A DNA stretch of 64,000 nt from contig CM055102.1 in the NCBI GenBank assembly GCA_029204225.1, forward strand, positions 1,989,629 to 2,053,628. Reading direction: 5' to 3'. Under the pieces are notes generated by a model. The model did no database searches. It was not told the DNA's origin and saw only the letters and a list, made by a program, of their open reading frames with translations. Source of the stretch: Diphasiastrum complanatum. Lineage: Eukaryota; Streptophyta; Lycopodiopsida; Lycopodiales; Lycopodiaceae. Below, piece after piece: positions 60,001-64,000 of the stretch; the first letter of the stretch is position 1, and the number at the start of each line of letters is the position of its first letter. The translations under genes were made by a program, and so were the position numbers.

Positions 60001-60700
60001 GGATCTTGAGTCTATTAGTATTCTATCTATGGTCTGATCTCCTATGATTGCACTAATCTCTGGAACTCCACAATCTCCTCTATCTACATATTCTACTCTA
60101 TTATTGTATGCAGGTATACTTAGTGTAACTAACCTCTCCCCTTCCTCAGTCCCTATTGACTGAAGCCCTTCTTCCTCTGAAGTATAGCTCGAGGAAGATG
60201 TAGGTGTCTCACCTTCGTACTTATCTTTTTTATGGAAATTCTTTTATGACTTTTTCCTGTCGGTGTCTCCATCTGGGATCTGAAGGTAATCTCCTTCTTC
60301 TTCTAGTGGGTTATAACATCGGCCTGATAGAGCCATGGTCATCCTAATAACACTTTATATGATGATTGTCTCGTAGTTTTTAATATTATAAAATCCATAA
60401 GAAACTTATGGTCTCCAATATAAACTGTAACCTGAGCCAGTTCTCCTATTGGTAATCTTTTAGTTGCATCAGCTAATCTTAAATGTCTTAAGGTGGGTGC
60501 TATTCTATGATGAATGCCTAATTCGTATGTTGTTTTTTCAGTCATTATATTTACACTAGATCCGGAATCTATGGGTACATGATCTAAGATATAGCCATTT
60601 ATTACTACTTGAATCTCTGGTTGGCCTTCATCACCGTAATTAACTAATCCTATGTTGACTACTGGTAACTTTGCTTTTCTCTTCTCTTTTTATTTCGAAA
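57093..60700 (-). mobile_element. Ty3/gypsy protease, RT, RNase H and integrase, two protease domains
   Basis: Reading right to left. First retropepsin: IDSGSSVNIM at 60555-60572 and HLRLADATKRLPIGEL. Second: IDSRSSINLV at 59998-60015 and HLADATKCIPVGELKG. The RT frame 59252-58548 has PPIVIVPKKKTGKIRVCQDFR and the catalytic FMDDF. RNase H is 58532-58251 (HLYVDTSSFAIGVVLSQ) and stops at TAA 58251. Integrase runs 58235-57093 (CDACQRMG, FEKWGIDFVGP, NPKANGLTERAN), cut off within its C-terminal part at 57093. Stops also interrupt the link between protease and RT. Gag between about 60.7 and 61.3 kb is not recognisable. The 3' LTR is missing. Confidence 0.9.
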
Positions 60701-61393
60701 AAATTGCTTCATTTCTTTCTTATAATATTGGTTATCGTCTAATAATTGTTTAAAGGTTATATTGGGCATTCTAGAAACAAGTCTTCGATAATATTATAAG
60801 AATGATTTCTAAGTGGCGACAGATCTCTAGGTATCTCGCTACTTATAACTGGATCTGAAAATGTCACTTTCTTAACTTGTCTAGTTTCTTCGTCTAAAAG
60901 CTACTTAGCTTATGAACTAATATCAACATCATAATGTTTTCCACTAGACTTATCAAGCTTTAATTTTTTATTACTAGGAATTTTTACTAACTGTTCTGCG
61001 ACCTTCGACATAACTGGTTATCCAAAGATATTTGGGTAAATTGACATCCAAGAACACCAATGATGAAACGATTTGGTCCAGGTCTGCAACTGTAAAAATT
61101 ACTTTATCTTCCAGGCTCTTCAGACATCAGGTAAACAGTCAGAACAGACAGCAACTAGCAAATAGATTCATCTAGCAGAATCACATTGGCTAAGGATTCT
61201 TCTTAATCAAACACAGAGAATTAGTTTTTATTGCAGAAAGCAAACAAATCAAAACATCAAACAATCTGATTATCTGAACACATAGCTCATTCAGAGTTTG
61301 AAGGAAGTTCTGCTAAAAGTTATGCTTAGCTTCGGCTAATTTCCTGCACACATTAGTCAAAATTGTTACTTGCTGGTGTCACCTGAAAATCCA

Positions 61394-61862
61394 TGTTAGA
61401 GTAACTGAAATTCAGTATAACGTAAGAAATGTGTGTGAAGCAAATAGAACAGTATCACATTCAATCACAGATCATACAGAGTGTATTTGTACAAATGATA
61501 AGAAGTAATTCTGTGAAAGATAGCAGAAGGAAAGAATGCTCAAGCTATAGGAACTTGCTCTTCACTCTCTATTGATACTCAGCTCTGCGTAGAAATGCGT
61601 ATGTACAATGGCACAAAGTGTTGTCCTTATAGGAATGTTCTTCAGCCTCAATGTCACTTATGAACCGTCAAATGTCGGTTCTGAACTTCTATTGCATCTC
61701 TTATAGAACGTCACAACTTCTACTCAAAATATGAATTTACAAAGTGCATAATAGGCCTTTACATGAATTTAGGCACTATAGCACATTTTACATATGTAGA
61801 AATTGAAATTTTTTTACAATATATGACAAAACTTGGATAATGTAAGATCATAAGACTCCACA
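61394..61862 (-). repeat. Candidate 5' LTR of the nested gypsy element
   Basis: On the minus strand the copia RT frame (SLYGLKQ) stops exactly at TGTGGAGTCTTATGATC, a TG start. The segment ends CTAACA just before TGGATTTTCAGGTGACACC, a possible primer site. This gives 469 bp with TG...CA ends. The matching 3' LTR is deleted, so it cannot be confirmed from a second copy, and the primer tRNA is not identified. Confidence 0.5.
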
Positions 61863-64000
61863 TTGCTTTAGTCCATAGAGACTTTTGAAGAGCAAGCAAA
61901 CTTTGTTTTTGTCTTGGATAAACCCAATAGGTTGTTCCATATAAATCTCTTCTTCTAGATATCCATTTAAAAATGTATTAGAGAAATCTAGTTGAAAAAC
62001 TTGCCAATTGAAAAAATATGCAATAGAAATTATGATTCTAATTGATATCATCTTTGCAACTGGAGCAAAAGTCTCCTCATAATCAAGTCCATAAACCCTT
62101 TGCACAAAGCCTTGCCTTGTACTTGTTGATTGTGCCATCTTGATTATATTTGACTCGAAAAACCCACTTGCAACCAATGGTGTGCTTGTCGGATGGAAGA
62201 TTCAAAGCTCCCATGTCTTGTTGTCTATCAAAGCATCATATTCCTCCATGGCTAGAAATCATTCCTTCGAATTGAGTGCATCATATACATCCTTTGGCTC
62301 CTCATGTGAAATAAAATAAGCACAATTAGTGGAGTTGAATTCCACTTGCTTGCCTTTATCTTCATATGTAAGCCTCCTAGGCTCGGATCTTTCTCTTTGA
62401 GATCTCCTTGGTGAAAAAATTCGACGTGACTCCTCCTCAATTCTTGGCCCCATCTCTCCAATGATAGTCTTCAAGGGTGATGATTGGAAAATCTTTTTGA
62501 GAATCTTTGAACTCGGCCTCCTCAAGAATGTATTTTTGATTCTCATGGAATATAACATCTCTACTCTCAATCGTAGTTGAGGTAGAGGAAACATAAATTC
62601 TGTAAGCCTTCTTGTTGGATGAATATCCAACCATGATCCCTTTGATAGAATTAGGATCATCTATTTTCCTTGTTTCCAAGCGTACATGAACAAAGCAAGC
62701 ACATCCAAAAACTCTAAGGTGATCTATCTTAGGTTTCTTCTTAAACAAGACTTCATATGGTGATTTTCTAGCAAGTGCATTGTGAGGTAATCTATTGCAC
62801 AAATAGTTTGCACAATTAATTGCTTCCCCCCAATATTCAATAGGCAAAGAAGCTTCAACTCAGATTGCTTTAGCACATTCACATAGAGATCATTTTTTTC
62901 TCTTAGCAACTCCATTTTGAGATGGAGAATAAGCAAAAGAAAACTCTCTCTTTATTCCTTCACCCTCACAATATTCATAGAACTTGTTGGAGATGTATTC
63001 ACCTCCTCCGTCACATCTTAAAGCTTTAACTTTGAAAGAAAACTGTTTCTCAACATAAGTTTTGAAGATTAGGAAGTGATCAAATACCATAGCTTTTAAA
63101 GAAAGTAGATACAACCAAGTATATCTCGTAAAGTCATCAATAAAGGTGACAAAACATGTTGCACCACCAATACTTTTTGAAGAAGAAAACTGAACATCCG
63201 AGTGTATAAGTTCCAAAGGATGAGTAGTCTTGATAAAAGACTTTTGATATGGTTTTCTATGTGATTTTGCAATAGCACAAGCCTCACAAGGCTTGAAATC
63301 TTTGGAAAGTGATTTTGGAAGGCCAATAGCCTTATCTTTCTTGACCATAGAAGACGTAGACCTAAAGTTAGAATGCCCCAACCTTCTATGCCATAACTCA
63401 GATAAATAAGCAACTTCCAAAAGTATGCATTCTCATAAGAATTCAACTTGAAAATTCCACCATATCTAGATCCATTAGCTAGGATCTCATCATTTTTCTT
63501 GATAAAGCAAGTGTTGGAATTGAACTTTACATCACAACCACTATCAAGCAATTTTCCAGCACTAATCAAGTTCTTTGTAAGCTTAGGAACAGAAAGAACA
63601 TTGAAAAGTGAAAGAACTTTAGAAGAAGCAAGTTTCAATGGAATGTTGCCAATTCCTTCAATAGAGCACTCATGATCATTTGTAGTATAAATAGATCTTT
63701 TAAGTCCTTTGTAAGGTACAATTGAGTCAAAAGACTCCTTTGAACAGCACGTATATGAAGAATCAATATACCAAGCTCCATCTTTCTTGGAAGGTGATGA
63801 AGAAAAACTTGACACCATGAGTATCCTTTTCCATCACTTGCAACAAAATCTTCTTCAATCTCTTTGGAGAGATTTGCTTGCTTGAGTTGGTTTTTCTTCT
63901 TGAAGCAATTAGAGGCATAGTGCCCCTTCTTGCCACAAAAGAAACACTTGACTTTCTTCTTCTTGGTCTTTGAAGTAGAAGGATGAGATGAGTCATCCTC
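61863..64000 (-). mobile_element. Decayed Ty1/copia element, gag end to RT start
   Basis: Minus strand, continuing beyond the right edge of the window. Gag zinc knuckle CFFCGKKGHYASNC is near 63920. The protease region has WYIDSSYTCC (DSG expected) near 63780. Integrase 63420-62890 shows HRRLGHSNF, HSDVQFSSS, LRCDGGGEY and QNGVAKRKK. The integrase C-terminal and linker segments are in shifted frames (62847-62252). The RT start 62177-61863 has DYEETFAPVAKM, FQLDFSNTFLNGY and SLYGLKQ. It ends abruptly at the gypsy LTR. Frameshifts near 62890, 62450 and 62200 show it is dead. The rest of RT appears at 57092-56632. Confidence 0.9.

Overview
The window looks like nuclear DNA of a land plant with a large, AT-rich, transposon-dominated genome. 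The evidence is short GT-AG introns, Ty1/copia and Ty3/gypsy elements of plant type (copia primer site TGGTATCAGAGC) and nonsense changes typical of decayed methylated cytosines. The one clear host gene is a complete 23-exon P5B-type ATPase on the minus strand (13.9-25.0 kb). P5B ATPases are reported from algae, mosses and lycophytes but not from flowering plants, so a seed-free plant (lycophyte, fern or bryophyte) is the best guess.

Layout. 1-1149: end and 3' LTR of a copia element. 1150-5290: no gene seen. 5.3-9.4 kb: a broken methyltransferase-like gene (minus) whose middle is duplicated in tandem (2 x 1,656 bp, about 99.6% identical). 9.65-12.24 kb: decayed gypsy pol (plus). 13.9-25.0 kb: the P5B ATPase, with a fold-back in intron 1 and a simple-repeat region upstream of exon 2. 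25.8-26.4 kb: a pogo/Emigrant-like MITE next to a 100-bp hairpin. 28.2-31.0 kb: gypsy gag-protease and a coiled-coil/Pro-rich ORF, both broken. 31-35 kb: AT-rich, nothing recognised. 35.56-42.04 kb: a young copia element with a perfect TTCTT target duplication, inserted into the LTR of an older minus-strand copia (42.1-43.4 kb).

43.5-52.8 kb is the most unusual stretch: a degenerate 30-bp-type repeat, a palindromic 18-bp motif in both orientations, eight perfect G-boxes ahead of a TATA box, and four ORF groups on alternating strands. These are an acidic ORF (plus), a transposase-like gene (minus), a Ulp1-like cysteine protease preceded by a histone H3-like segment (plus), and an intact two-exon ORFan (minus). 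I read it as a large, partly decayed DNA transposon with captured genes, but I could not define its ends.

53.2-64.0 kb is layered minus-strand LTR elements: a gypsy copy with gag joined to RNase H, and a gypsy element with two aspartic-protease domains that sits inside a copia element whose remaining parts lie at 56.6-57.1 and 61.9-64.0 kb. Coordinates of exons were derived by hand from splice consensus and reading phase.
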